This document shows, in pieces, positions 52,890 through 61,780 of a stretch of DNA of 64,000 nt. This DNA is from Microbacterium sp. zg-Y818 (GTDB lineage: Bacteria; Actinomycetota; Actinomycetes; Actinomycetales; Microbacteriaceae). The stretch's first letter is position 1. Every line of letters starts with the position of its first letter. The notes under the pieces were generated by a model. It saw nothing but the letters and a program-made list of their open reading frames with translations, did not search any database and had not been told where the DNA came from. The translations under genes and the position numbers were made by a program. The stretch covers positions 1,054,001-1,118,000 of the forward strand of contig NZ_CP126741.1 of assembly GCF_030246905.1 (NCBI RefSeq), read 5' to 3'.

Positions 52890-53804
52890 TCAGCGCTGCA
52901 GCACTTCGTCAAGGGAGAGGTCGGGGAGGGCGACCGTGACCTGCGTGCCCCACGGATCCACGGCGCGCACCGACCGGCCGTCGCCGTCGTAGGCGATGCC
53001 GTGGTCGCGCAGGCGCGCACCCAGGGCATCGAGCTCCTCGCGGCGGGGCACGGTGATCGAGATATCGCCCAGGCCCAGCGCCGCGGCGCGAGGACCGGCG
53101 CCGCGGCTGTTCCACGTGTTCATCGCGATGTGGTGGTGGTACCCGCCGGCGGCGGCGAAGAGCGCCCCGGGATAGGCGCTCTGGGTGGCCTCGAACCCGA
53201 GCGCGTCGAGGTAGAAGGCGCGGGCCGTGGGGATGTCCCCGACCTGCAGGTGCACGTGGCCGACGGCGCCGGCACGGGAGGGACCGGCATCCAGCGCCTC
53301 CTGCGTGAGGTGGCGGCGGAGGTACTCGTTCGGATCGAGGGCGAGTACGTCCATCTGGATCTGACCGGCCACGTGCACCCATTCGGCGCGGTCCCGGTCG
53401 GTGTACAGCTCGACGCCGTTGCCCTCGGGGTCGGTGAAGTAGAACGCCTCGCTCACCAGATGGTCCGCCGAGCCGCTGAAGCGACTGAGGGGGTGCTGCG
53501 CGGCGCGGTACACCGTCGCCGCCAGCGCTTCGGCCTCATCGAAGAGGAATGCGGTGTGATACAGGCCCGCCTCGCGCGCGGCCGCCTGCGGCAGATCCGG
53601 GGTGTGGACGAGCCGCACGAGCGGGGTGGATCCGCGGCCGAGCACCCGGTGCACCTCGCGCCCGCGCGCCTTCTCCTCGAGGGGCTCCATCGCGAAGGCA
53701 TGGGTGTAATACCCGCTCATCGCCTCGAGGTCCGCGACGCGCAGGGTCACCGCGCCCATTGCCGCATCGGGGTGCAGCACCCGGTCGTGTGTTGCCGTGC
53801 TCAT
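52890..53804 (-). CDS. Two-domain VOC-family protein (catechol 2,3-dioxygenase-like)
   Basis: 304 residues with an ATG start and CAGGAGATC ribosome binding site. Two vicinal-oxygen-chelate modules: an N-terminal one (about 15-140, ending DPEGNGVELYTDR) and a C-terminal one (about 175-295, with GHVHLQVGDI and GYHHHIAMNTW). It resembles the CatE group. In extradiol dioxygenases the C-terminal module supplies His, His and Glu to Fe(II); the Glu expected after DPWG is a Thr here (DPWGTQVTV), so activity is uncertain. Divergent from the APC permease. Confidence 0.85.
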   Translation of the reverse strand: MSTATHDRVLHPDAAMGAVTLRVADLEAMSGYYTHAFAMEPLEEKARGREVHRVLGRGSTPLVRLVHTPDLPQAAAREAGLYHTAFLFDEAEALAATVYRAAQHPLSRFSGSADHLVSEAFYFTDPEGNGVELYTDRDRAEWVHVAGQIQMDVLALDPNEYLRRHLTQEALDAGPSRAGAVGHVHLQVGDIPTARAFYLDALGFEATQSAYPGALFAAAGGYHHHIAMNTWNSRGAGPRAAALGLGDISITVPRREELDALGARLRDHGIAYDGDGRSVRAVDPWGTQVTVALPDLSLDEVLQR

Positions 53805-53850
53805 GGGATCTCCTGCAGTGGGGGGTTGAGGGTCGGGTCAGCCGGTCAAA

Positions 53851-53884
53851 CCGCCTCGACGCCCGCGGCATTCCCGCGAGGCGG
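53851..53884. repeat. Inverted repeat between the divergent VOC and permease genes
   Basis: CCGCCTCG (53851-53858) and CGAGGCGG (53877-53884) are perfect 8-base arms with an 18-base spacer. It lies about 50 bases upstream of the permease -10, so a regulator binding site is possible. Confidence 0.3.
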
Positions 53885-53935
53885 CACTGACAGCCTCTCC
53901 CCGCCCCTCGCGCGGGATGTCATAGTGGCGCGGTT

Positions 53936-53941
53936 TACAAT
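53936..53941 (+). promoter_or_regulatory. Putative -10 of the APC permease gene
   Basis: TACAAT in a GC-rich context, 32 bases before the ATG at 53974. The leader holds AAGGAG (53963-53968). No clear -35. Confidence 0.5.
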
Positions 53942-53973
53942 CGATGGTTGTCCAACACACAGAAGGAGATCGG

Positions 53974-55440
53974 ATGCCGGCCCGTCAGAGCGCGATGCAT
54001 GCGCTGTTCCGCCGCAAGCCGATCACCCCGCAGAACGAGGACGACTCCGGCACCGGGCTCGTCCGACGCCTGGGCACCTTCCAGCTGGCCATGCTCGGTG
54101 TCGGCGCCACGATCGGCACGGGCGTCTTCTTCGTCATGCACGAGTCGGTGCCGCTGGCCGGCCCCGCCGTGCTGCTCTCGTTCGTCATCGCCGCGATCGC
54201 CGCTGGCCTGTCGGCCGTCTGCTACGCCGAGATGGCCTCCGCCGTGCCGATTTCGGGATCGACGTACTCCTATGCCTATGTGACCCTCGGCGAGATCGTC
54301 GCGATGGGGGTCGCCGCCTGCCTCATGCTCGAGTACGGCGTCTCGGCCGCGGCGGTGTCGTCGGGCTGGAGCGGGTACCTGGACCACCTGCTGGCCGCGG
54401 TGTTCGGCTGGCACCTGCCGCCCGAACTCATGGCGGGACCGCTCGAGGGCGGCATCGTGAACCTGCCGGCCGTCGTGCTCGTGGCCATGTGCGCGGTCCT
54501 GCTCGTGCGGGGCACGCGCGAATCCGCCGTCGTCAACACGATCATGGTCGTCATCAAGGTGGCGGTGCTGCTGATGTTCGCCGCGATCGCCATCACCGCC
54601 TTCCGCGTGGACAACTTCGCCGAGTTCGCCCCGCACGGGGCGGCGGGGGTGACTGCGGCGGCCGGCACCATCTTCTTCACCTTCATCGGGCTGGATGCCG
54701 TGTCGACGGCGGGCGACGAGGTCCGCGACCCGCAGCGCTCGCTGCCGCGTGCGATCCTCATCGCGCTCGCCGTGGTCGTCTCGGTCTATCTGCTCGTCGC
54801 GGTGGCCGCCGTCGGCGCACAGACGTGGGGCGACTTCAGCGATCCCGCCCAGCAGAGCGCCGGGCTGGCGGTCATCCTCGCCGACGTGCTGGGCGCATCG
54901 TGGCCGGCGACGCTGCTGGCGGCCGGCGCCGTCGTGTCGATCTTCTCCGTCACGCTGGTGATCCTCTTCGGCCAGACCCGCATCCTCTACACGATCGGCC
55001 GCGACGGGCTCATCCCGAAGGCGTTCGCGCGGGTGGACCCGCGCACGCGCACCCCCGTCTTCTCCACGGTCGTGGTGTCGGCGGCAGTGGCGGTGCTCGC
55101 GGGTCTCGTGCCGCTCACGAGCCTGTGGGACCTGGTCTCGATGGGGACTCTGGTCGCCTTCATCGTGGTCTCGGTCGGCGTCATGGTGCTGCGTCGCACC
55201 CGGCCCGACCTGCCGCGAGCGTTCCGGGTGCCCGGATACCCCGTCACGCCGGTGCTCTCGATCCTCGCGTGCCTGTACCTCATCGCCGGCCTCGGATGGT
55301 CGACGTACATCTGGTTCGCCGCGTGGGTCGCGGTCGTGCTGGCGTTCTACCTGCTGTGGAGCAGACATCACAGCGTGTTGGCCGTGCCCGCTGCCGATGC
55401 CGCCGCGACGCCGGAATCGCAGGACGTTCCGGCCCCATGA
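53974..55440 (+). CDS. APC-family amino acid permease
   Basis: 488 residues. The ATG at 53974 follows AAGGAG (53963-53968) at ideal spacing; the ATG ten codons earlier has none. About 12 membrane segments. The first two contain GVGATIGTGVFFVMHE and YAEMASAVPISGSTYSYAYV, the CAT/APC substrate-binding region. FTFIGLDAVSTAGDEVRDPQRSLPRAI is the family signature. Likely cationic or broad amino acid uptake; the substrate cannot be assigned. Confidence 0.93.
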   Translation: MPARQSAMHALFRRKPITPQNEDDSGTGLVRRLGTFQLAMLGVGATIGTGVFFVMHESVPLAGPAVLLSFVIAAIAAGLSAVCYAEMASAVPISGSTYSYAYVTLGEIVAMGVAACLMLEYGVSAAAVSSGWSGYLDHLLAAVFGWHLPPELMAGPLEGGIVNLPAVVLVAMCAVLLVRGTRESAVVNTIMVVIKVAVLLMFAAIAITAFRVDNFAEFAPHGAAGVTAAAGTIFFTFIGLDAVSTAGDEVRDPQRSLPRAILIALAVVVSVYLLVAVAAVGAQTWGDFSDPAQQSAGLAVILADVLGASWPATLLAAGAVVSIFSVTLVILFGQTRILYTIGRDGLIPKAFARVDPRTRTPVFSTVVVSAAVAVLAGLVPLTSLWDLVSMGTLVAFIVVSVGVMVLRRTRPDLPRAFRVPGYPVTPVLSILACLYLIAGLGWSTYIWFAAWVAVVLAFYLLWSRHHSVLAVPAADAAATPESQDVPAP

Positions 55441-55490
55441 GGGGCGTGGCGCGCTAGCGTGGAGAGCTCGCTTCCCACAAGGAGTTCCCC

Positions 55491-56138
55491 ATGGCACGCA
55501 CCCTGATCATCGGCGGACACGGCAAGGTCGCCCTGCAGCTCGAGCCGATCCTCGCCGAGCGCGGCGACACCGTGACCGCGGTCATCCGCAATCCCGACCA
55601 CGAAGCCGACGTCGCCGCCACCGGCGCGCAGGCGGTTGTGACCGACGTGACGTCGCTCGACCGCGACCAGCTCACCAACCTCGTCTCCGGCAACGACGTC
55701 GTGGTGTGGGCGGCGGGTGCGGGCGGCGGCTCGCCCGAGCGCACCTACGCCGTCGACCGCGATGCCGCGATCCGTGCGATCGACGCCGCCGCGGCGGCCG
55801 GAGTGCCCCGCTTCGTGATGGTCTCGTGGATCGGCTCACGCGCCGACCACGGTGTCTCTCCCGACGACGCCTTCTTCGCCTACGCCGACGCGAAGTGGGC
55901 CGCCGACGAGCACTTGCAGGCCAGCGGTCTGGACTGGACGATCGTCGCCCCAGGCACCCTCACGCAGGACCCGCCCACCGGCCGCATCTCCCTCGATCCC
56001 GAAGGCGACGGCGCGGTGTCGCGCGCCGACGTCGCCGCGGTCATCGCGGCATCCCTCCTCGAACCGGCCACCGTCGGGCGCACCGTGCGCTTCGGCAACG
56101 GCGACGTGCCGATAGCCGACGCGCTGCGGGGACTGTGA
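55491..56138 (+). CDS. NAD(P)-binding oxidoreductase-like protein (atypical SDR)
   Basis: 215 residues with an ATG start; AAGGAG upstream. Rossmann start RTLIIGGHGKVALQLEPIL, followed by VVVWAAGAGGG and FVMVSWIGS, and FAYADAKWAADEHL with a YxxxK-like YADAK. Belongs to the atypical SDRs similar to flavin reductase/BVR-B-like proteins. TAGCGT about 30 bases upstream may be the -10. Its stop overlaps the next start (GTGA). Confidence 0.88.
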   Translation: MARTLIIGGHGKVALQLEPILAERGDTVTAVIRNPDHEADVAATGAQAVVTDVTSLDRDQLTNLVSGNDVVVWAAGAGGGSPERTYAVDRDAAIRAIDAAAAAGVPRFVMVSWIGSRADHGVSPDDAFFAYADAKWAADEHLQASGLDWTIVAPGTLTQDPPTGRISLDPEGDGAVSRADVAAVIAASLLEPATVGRTVRFGNGDVPIADALRGL

Positions 56139-56503
56139 CCGACCGCGCCGCGGCGCTGCGCTCGCTGGCCGGCGAGCTCGAGCGCCGTCGACGGGAGGTC
56201 GATCTGCGCATCGCGCGGTTCGACCAGGACGACGCGTCGCTGCGCCGCGACCGCGCGGACGGCACCGCCGACGATGAGCATGACCCGGAAGGCTCGACGC
56301 TCAGCGGGGAGTGGACGCAGGTGCAGGCGCTGCGCCGGGCCGCGCTGGCGGAGCGGGCCGAGCTCGAGGCCGCGCGCGAGCGCGTGGCGCAGGGCACGTA
56401 CGGCGTATGCGTGACGTGCGGGGCGGAGATCCCGGTGGCGCGGCTGCAAGCCCGGCCGGCCGCAGACCGCTGCGTGGTCTGCGCGGCAGCCGCGCAGGGC
56501 TGA
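56135..56503 (+). CDS. DksA/TraR-type zinc-finger protein
   Basis: 122 residues from the GTG at 56135, overlapping the preceding stop; the longer frame is an artefact. An N-terminal coiled coil (about 5-90) ends in a C4 zinc finger CVTCGAEIP-RCVVC with 17 residues between the Cys pairs, at the C-terminus. Proteins of this form bind RNA polymerase through the secondary channel in proteobacteria; the role in Actinobacteria is less clear. Translationally coupled to the NAD-binding protein. Confidence 0.88.
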   Translation: MTDRAAALRSLAGELERRRREVDLRIARFDQDDASLRRDRADGTADDEHDPEGSTLSGEWTQVQALRRAALAERAELEAARERVAQGTYGVCVTCGAEIPVARLQARPAADRCVVCAAAAQG

Positions 56504-56542
56504 CGGGGCCCGGGAACCTCGCGGTTCGACGCCGTTCTCTGG

Positions 56543-56699
56543 TATCCTGAAGTGTCATTCGTGTGGCCGCCGTATCGGTGGCTGCACGTGGCATCGCATC
56601 ACACAATCCGCTTCGCCTCTTACCGAGGTTCCGTTCGCCCTGGCGTGCGCGGCCCTGTTCGAGGCCCGATACCCCAACCCAACAAGGACAACCCACTAC
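56543..56699 (+). promoter_or_regulatory. rpsA promoter and long 5' leader
   Basis: TATCCT at 56543-56548 (with TGG before it, an extended -10) implies a leader of about 145 bases. The leader includes the pairable GCCGCC/GGTGGC segment near 56570 and ends with AAGGAC before the ATG. The untranslated length is unusual for this window. It may hold an autogenous S1 control element. Confidence 0.45.
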
Positions 56700-58148
56700 A
56701 TGACTACCGCAACGACCGCCCCGGCCACCAAGCAGGTCGCGATCAACGACATCGGATCTGCCGAGGACTTCCTGGCCGCGGTCGAGAAGACTCTGAAGTT
56801 CTTCAACGACGGCGACCTCATCGAAGGCACCGTGGTGAAGATCGACCGCGACGAGGTGCTCCTCGACGTCGGGTACAAGACCGAGGGCGTCATCCCCTCG
56901 CGCGAGCTCTCCATCAAGCACGACGTCGACCCCAACGAGGTCGTCAAGGTCGGCGACGAGGTTGAAGCCCTGGTTCTCCAGAAGGAGGACAAGGAAGGCC
57001 GCCTCATCCTGTCCAAGAAGCGTGCGCAGTACGAGCGCGCCTGGGGCGATGTGGAGAAGATCAAGGACACCGACGGTGTCGTCACCGGTCAGGTGATCGA
57101 GGTCGTCAAGGGCGGTCTCATCGTCGACATCGGGCTGCGCGGCTTCCTGCCGGCCTCGCTGATCGAGCTGCGTCGTGTCCGTGACCTGACGCCGTACCTG
57201 GGTCAGGAGATCGAGGCGAAGATCCTCGAGCTCGACAAGAACCGCAACAACGTCGTGCTGTCGCGCCGCGCCCTGCTCGAGCAGACGCAGTCCGAGTCGC
57301 GCACCACGTTCCTCAACAACCTGCACAAGGGCCAGGTCCGCAAGGGCACGGTCTCGTCGATCGTCAACTTCGGTGCGTTCGTCGACCTGGGCGGCGTGGA
57401 CGGCCTCGTGCACGTCTCCGAGCTCTCGTGGAAGCACATCGAGCACGCCTCCGAGGTCGTCGAGGTCGGCCAGGAAGTCACCGTCGAGATCCTCGAGGTG
57501 GACCTGGACCGCGAGCGCGTCTCGCTGTCGCTCAAGGCGACGCAGGAGGACCCGTGGCAGGTCTTCGCCCGTACCCACGCGATCGGTCAGGTCGCTCCGG
57601 GCAAGGTCACCAAGCTGGTCCCCTTCGGTGCGTTCGTCCGCGTCGCCGACGGCATCGAGGGCCTCGTGCACATCTCGGAGCTGTCCGGCAAGCACGTCGA
57701 GCTGGCCGAGCAGGTCGTGTCGGTCGGTGAAGAGGTCTTCGTGAAGATCATCGACATCGACCTCGAGCGTCGTCGCATCTCGCTGTCGCTCAAGCAGGCC
57801 AACGAGTCGGTCGACCCCAACGGCACCGAGTTCGACCCCGCCCTCTACGGCATGGTCACGGAGTACGACGAGAACGGGGAGTACAAGTACCCCGAGGGCT
57901 TCGACGCTGAGACCAACCAGTGGAAGGAAGGCTTCGACGAGCAGCGTCTGGCCTGGGAGGCCGAGTACGCCGCCGCTCAGGGTCGCTGGGAGGCTCACAA
58001 GGCCGCCGTCGCCAAGGCCCTCGAGGCCGAGGCTGCCGCCGGTGTCGACGCGGGTGCGGGAACGTACTCGTCCGACAGCGGTTCTGCCGGCACGCTGGCC
58101 GACGACGAGGCTCTCGCCGCCCTGCGGGAGAAGCTCTCGGGTCGTTGA
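56700..58148 (+). CDS. rpsA: 30S ribosomal protein S1
   Basis: 482 residues with an ATG start. Four S1 RNA-binding domains (about 36-105, 122-190, 207-278, 294-366); the third and fourth have KGTVSSIVNFGAFVDLGG and GKVTKLVPFGAFVRVADG. The C-terminal about 110 residues are acidic and Ala/Glu-rich. Binds mRNA on the ribosome. Four domains is the usual number in Actinobacteria. In a genome with many leaderless mRNAs S1 would be less needed at initiation for those genes. Confidence 0.97.
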   Translation: MTTATTAPATKQVAINDIGSAEDFLAAVEKTLKFFNDGDLIEGTVVKIDRDEVLLDVGYKTEGVIPSRELSIKHDVDPNEVVKVGDEVEALVLQKEDKEGRLILSKKRAQYERAWGDVEKIKDTDGVVTGQVIEVVKGGLIVDIGLRGFLPASLIELRRVRDLTPYLGQEIEAKILELDKNRNNVVLSRRALLEQTQSESRTTFLNNLHKGQVRKGTVSSIVNFGAFVDLGGVDGLVHVSELSWKHIEHASEVVEVGQEVTVEILEVDLDRERVSLSLKATQEDPWQVFARTHAIGQVAPGKVTKLVPFGAFVRVADGIEGLVHISELSGKHVELAEQVVSVGEEVFVKIIDIDLERRRISLSLKQANESVDPNGTEFDPALYGMVTEYDENGEYKYPEGFDAETNQWKEGFDEQRLAWEAEYAAAQGRWEAHKAAVAKALEAEAAAGVDAGAGTYSSDSGSAGTLADDEALAALREKLSGR

Positions 58149-58154
58149 TCCATC

Positions 58155-58192
58155 ACGAAGGGCCGTCACTGTTCTCAGTGGCGGCCCTTCGT
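58155..58192 (+). terminator. rpsA terminator
   Basis: ACGAAGGGCCGTCACTG (58155-58171) pairs with 58176-58192 (one G-U pair) around a 4-base loop, 7 bases after the rpsA stop; CGTT follows. Strong stem without a long T run. Confidence 0.8.
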
Positions 58193-58223
58193 CGTTCCAC
58201 GGCGCCACCAGGTCGGTGTCTGG

Positions 58224-58229
58224 CATGCT
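58224..58229 (+). promoter_or_regulatory. Putative -10 of coaE (leaderless)
   Basis: CATGCT ends 6 bases before the coaE ATG and no ribosome binding site is present. Confidence 0.4.
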
Positions 58230-58235
58230 CGTGAC

Positions 58236-58883
58236 ATGCCGCTCATCGCACTCACCGGGGGAATCGCCTCGGGCAAGTCAACGATCGCCCGACGCCTGGC
58301 CGACCATGGAGCGATCGTGGTGGATGCCGATCGCATCGTCCGCGACGTCCAGGCGCCCGGCTCGCCGGTGCTCGAGGCCATCGCCGAGGCGTTCGGCTCC
58401 GACGTGCTGGCATCCGACGGCTCGCTCAACCGTGCGCGACTGGCATCCCGTGTCTTCGGAGACGACGATGCGGTTTCGCGGCTGAATGCCATCGTGCATC
58501 CCGCCGTGCGGGCGGAATCCGTCCGCCGATTCGGCGAGGCGGCTGCGGCGGACCCCGGCGCGGTCGTGGTCTACGACGTCCCCCTGCTGGTCGAGGCGCG
58601 TGTCGACGACCCGTGGGACCTGATCGTCGTCGCGCACGCTCCGGCTGAGATGCGCGCTCGACGTCTCGTGGAGCTGCGGGGCATGTCCGAGGCGGATGCA
58701 CGCGCGCGGATCGCCTCACAGGTGGGCGACGACCGCCGCCTGGCGATCGCGGATGTTGTCATCGATACCACGGGCACCCTCGCCGAAACGCTGGCGCAGG
58801 CTGACGACCTGTGGGCGCGGGTGGGGCGCGCCGAGGGTGACGGCGCCGACGGCCGTTCCGGCACTGGCGCTCACTCGCGATAA
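58236..58883 (+). CDS. coaE: Dephospho-CoA kinase CoaE
   Basis: 215 residues with an ATG start. Last step of coenzyme A synthesis. P-loop ALTGGIASGKSTIARRL at the N-terminus, DADRIVRDVQAPGSP and VVYDVPLLVEA (substrate side) are typical. It is the stand-alone form: no C-terminal GrpB domain as in mycobacteria. Follows rpsA, a common actinobacterial pairing. Confidence 0.95.
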   Translation: MPLIALTGGIASGKSTIARRLADHGAIVVDADRIVRDVQAPGSPVLEAIAEAFGSDVLASDGSLNRARLASRVFGDDDAVSRLNAIVHPAVRAESVRRFGEAAAADPGAVVVYDVPLLVEARVDDPWDLIVVAHAPAEMRARRLVELRGMSEADARARIASQVGDDRRLAIADVVIDTTGTLAETLAQADDLWARVGRAEGDGADGRSGTGAHSR

Positions 58884-58884
58884 C
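58879..58884 (+). promoter_or_regulatory. Putative -10 of the histidine kinase gene (near-leaderless)
   Basis: GATAAC overlaps the coaE stop and ends 8 bases before the kinase ATG; no Shine-Dalgarno sequence. Confidence 0.35.
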
Positions 58885-58892
58885 GTCGTCAT

Positions 58893-60620
58893 ATGCCCTC
58901 TCTCGCCTCCGACCGCCAGAGAGAGCAGCCCGAGGCGTCCAGCCGGGGTGCAAGGGGTTGGCCGCGTGCGGCCGACCACACCCTCGCTCGCACGGCCGCC
59001 CTGAACCAGCTGCTCCTGGCCGCGGTGGTCTCGGTGCTCGCTTTCCTCAAGTTCGGCACCGGCTTCACCGGCGACACGGCGCTGTTCTTCTCGGGAGTGC
59101 TGCTGGTGGTCGCGCTCACCGCCGTGGCCATCGTGGTGCCGTGGGCGCGCGTGCCGCTCTGGTGGACGGCACTCATCCCGCTGGGTGACATCATCGGGAT
59201 CGGATTGATGCGCCTGGCGGATGCCACCGCGGGTACGGCCCTGCTCTGGACCTTTCCGGTGCTCTGGCTGGCATCGTCGTTCGCCCTGGCCGGGTTCGTC
59301 GGCGGCGTGGGCCTCAGCGTCGTGCTGTACGCGGTCACGCTGACGCTGGTACCGCAGGAGTCGTTCAATTTCGGGACGCTGCTGCTGCCGGTCGTCCTCA
59401 CCGCGATCGGCGCGACGTCCTACAGCAGCGCACGTCGGGCTGCCGCCCAGCGACGGCTGCTGCGTCGGCAGGCGGAGATCCTCGCGCAGGCCCTCGAACG
59501 CTCGCGGCACCAGGAGCAGATGCTGTCCGAGGTGTTCGACACGGTCGATTTCGAGGTGGTCCGCATCGAGCGTGGCGTGCTCACGACGGTCACCAGCGAC
59601 GCACATGCGCACCTGAACCAGCTCATGCCCGATCGCGACGGTGTCGGGCCCGTCGTCTACCAGGCCGACGGCACCACGCCCCTGCCGCCGGAGGAGCAGC
59701 CCCTGGCGCGCGCGCTGCGGGGCGAGGAGTTCTCCGATCTGCGGGTGTGGTTCGAGCCGGTGCCCGGCGAGAGGCGTGCCCTGAGCATCACCGTGCGCCG
59801 ACTGCCTGGCGCGGCGGGCAACGACGATGCCGGGGCGGTCATGGTCTCCCGCGACGTCACCGCCGAGATGCGGGCGTTGCAGGCCCGCGACATGCTCGTG
59901 TCGTCGGTCTCGCACGAGCTGCGCACCCCGCTCACCTCGATCATCGGCCACATCGAGCTCGCCATGGACGAACCCGGCCTCCCGGCGGCCGCGGCATCGA
60001 GCCTGGAGATCGCCGACCGCAACGCCGACCGGCTGCTGACACTGGTCGGAGACGTGCTTAAGGCCTCCAGCACCTCGGATGGCGCGGCGCTTCCGATGCA
60101 CCCGCGCGACGTCGACGTGCTCGAGATCGTGAAGGCCTCGGCTCAGTCCTTCGTCACAGGCGAGAGCAGTCGCAACGTCACGATCGACCTGTCTCGTGCG
60201 CTGCCGGCGCGCGGCTTCGTGGATCCGCTGCGGCTGCGCCAGGTCGTCGACAACCTGGTGTCCAACGCGATCAAGTACAACCGCGAGGGTGGCCGGGTGT
60301 CGGTGGTGACCGCCACCCGCGGACGCAAGACGCTGATCCTCGTCGAGGACACCGGGGTCGGACTCGATGAGGACGATCTGGCGAACATCTTCCAGAGGTA
60401 TTACCGCGGGGCGGCCGTGCGTCGCACGGATGTGGAAGGAAGCGGATTGGGTCTCTCGATCAGCCGCGACATCGTCCGTCGTCTGGGCGGTGACATCTAC
60501 GTCAACAGCACGCTCGGCGTCGGGTCGACCTTCACCGTCTCGGTTCCGTCCGTGCGGCCCGGGGCGGATGTCGAGGCATCCGTCAACCGCTCGGATGCCC
60601 AGGAAGCAGGAGTCAAGTGA
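58893..60620 (+). CDS. Membrane sensor histidine kinase
   Basis: 575 residues with an ATG start. Five or six membrane segments (about 35-175) without a large external domain, so sensing is probably within the membrane. A coiled linker and a PAS-like region (about 205-320) follow. The dimerisation domain has SVSHELRTPL with His341. The ATPase domain has DNLVSNAIKYN (N box), EDTGVGLDEDD (G1) and GSGLGLSISRDIV (G2). The 3' end overlaps the next gene by one base (TGATG). Confidence 0.92.
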   Translation: MPSLASDRQREQPEASSRGARGWPRAADHTLARTAALNQLLLAAVVSVLAFLKFGTGFTGDTALFFSGVLLVVALTAVAIVVPWARVPLWWTALIPLGDIIGIGLMRLADATAGTALLWTFPVLWLASSFALAGFVGGVGLSVVLYAVTLTLVPQESFNFGTLLLPVVLTAIGATSYSSARRAAAQRRLLRRQAEILAQALERSRHQEQMLSEVFDTVDFEVVRIERGVLTTVTSDAHAHLNQLMPDRDGVGPVVYQADGTTPLPPEEQPLARALRGEEFSDLRVWFEPVPGERRALSITVRRLPGAAGNDDAGAVMVSRDVTAEMRALQARDMLVSSVSHELRTPLTSIIGHIELAMDEPGLPAAAASSLEIADRNADRLLTLVGDVLKASSTSDGAALPMHPRDVDVLEIVKASAQSFVTGESSRNVTIDLSRALPARGFVDPLRLRQVVDNLVSNAIKYNREGGRVSVVTATRGRKTLILVEDTGVGLDEDDLANIFQRYYRGAAVRRTDVEGSGLGLSISRDIVRRLGGDIYVNSTLGVGSTFTVSVPSVRPGADVEASVNRSDAQEAGVK

Positions 60621-61780
60621 TGGAGCAGGACTCCCTCGCCGCCGTCACCGCGCTCGTCGTCGTGGTCAGCGCCGTGCTGTACATCGTCGAGACCTTTCTC
60701 CGTCGCGACGACCAGGCGGGCCGGCTCTGGGCACTGGGCTTTCTCAGCGGCTTGGTCACGACGCTGTTCTACCTGGTCTGGGCGACACAGCCCGAATCCT
60801 GGTGGGCGGTCGCCGGCGGCAACGCCATGTTCGTCGCGTCGACCGGACTGCTGTGGCTGGGATGCCGCCGTTACAACGAGAAATCGATGACGGTGCCGGC
60901 GGTCGTCGTCGCGGCGGCTGCCGTCGCCGCGGCCGTAGCCGCGCTGCTCGAAGGCCCCGACGGGGGCGACTGGGCCGGGGCGCTGTGGATGTTCGTGCCG
61001 CTCTGCGTGTTCGCCGCCCTCGCAGCCCTCGCGACCCGTCAACACGCGCTCCGGCACGCCCCCACCGCCGCGGCGCTGACCTGCGCGTTCGCGGGGGAGG
61101 CGGCGTTCTACGCGGGTCGCACGGCAGCGTTCGTGACAGCGGGCCCGGAGAGCGAGCTGTTCCGGACATGGTTCGGAACGGAGGCGGCATCGGTCCTCAC
61201 CGTCGTCCTCACCATCACCACGGTCGTCGGGACATCGGTGCTGCGCGCCGCACGCACCGGCTTGCGCGGCCAGGCCACGCGTGAGGGCGCGCGCGCCACG
61301 TCCGGCATCCGCTCCCGTAGAGAGTTCGACGCCGACCTCGCGCAGGCGGTGCAGGACGCGCGGCGTCACGGCGAGCAGATCGCCGTCTTCGTGGTGCGGC
61401 TGGAGGAGTTGGACTACATCGCCACCGCATTCGGCATCGAACTGGCCGATGAGCTGATCGCCGAGGGGCGGGCGGCGGTGCTGCGCAGCACGCCGGCCCT
61501 CGCCGTGGTCGGCGAGCAGGACGACGACCTGCTCGCGATCATGACCACGGTGCGCTCGTCGGCAGAAGCGCGGCGGCTGGGCATGGCGATGTACCGCGAG
61601 CTGTTCGACGCCTTCAACGCCGCAAGCGGGGGAGTGCTGCCGTCGCTGGGTGTCGGCATCGCCGTGGGGTCGGCCAGGGGGCAGGATGCCCCCACGCTCC
61701 TCGCCGACGCACGTGCGGCGGCGGAGCGGGCGGCCTCGAGTGTGGCATCCGCCGTGCTCGTCGCCGAGCCGAGCGCTTAG
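60620..61780 (+). CDS. Membrane protein with degenerate GGDEF-like C-terminal domain
   Basis: 386 residues from the ATG at 60620 (GCAGGAG 7 bases upstream; the GTG at 60617 is also possible). Six to eight membrane segments cover about 1-215. The C-terminal domain (about 230-380) looks like a GGDEF/nucleotidyl-cyclase fold: SRREFDADLAQAVQDARRHGEQIAVFVVRLEELD, then a strand-turn region where GGDEF should be but VGEQDDDLLAI is found. Hence it is probably not an active diguanylate cyclase. Coupled to the histidine kinase; its stop overlaps that of the convergent response regulator. Confidence 0.75.
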   Translation: MEQDSLAAVTALVVVVSAVLYIVETFLRRDDQAGRLWALGFLSGLVTTLFYLVWATQPESWWAVAGGNAMFVASTGLLWLGCRRYNEKSMTVPAVVVAAAAVAAAVAALLEGPDGGDWAGALWMFVPLCVFAALAALATRQHALRHAPTAAALTCAFAGEAAFYAGRTAAFVTAGPESELFRTWFGTEAASVLTVVLTITTVVGTSVLRAARTGLRGQATREGARATSGIRSRREFDADLAQAVQDARRHGEQIAVFVVRLEELDYIATAFGIELADELIAEGRAAVLRSTPALAVVGEQDDDLLAIMTTVRSSAEARRLGMAMYRELFDAFNAASGGVLPSLGVGIAVGSARGQDAPTLLADARAAAERAASSVASAVLVAEPSA

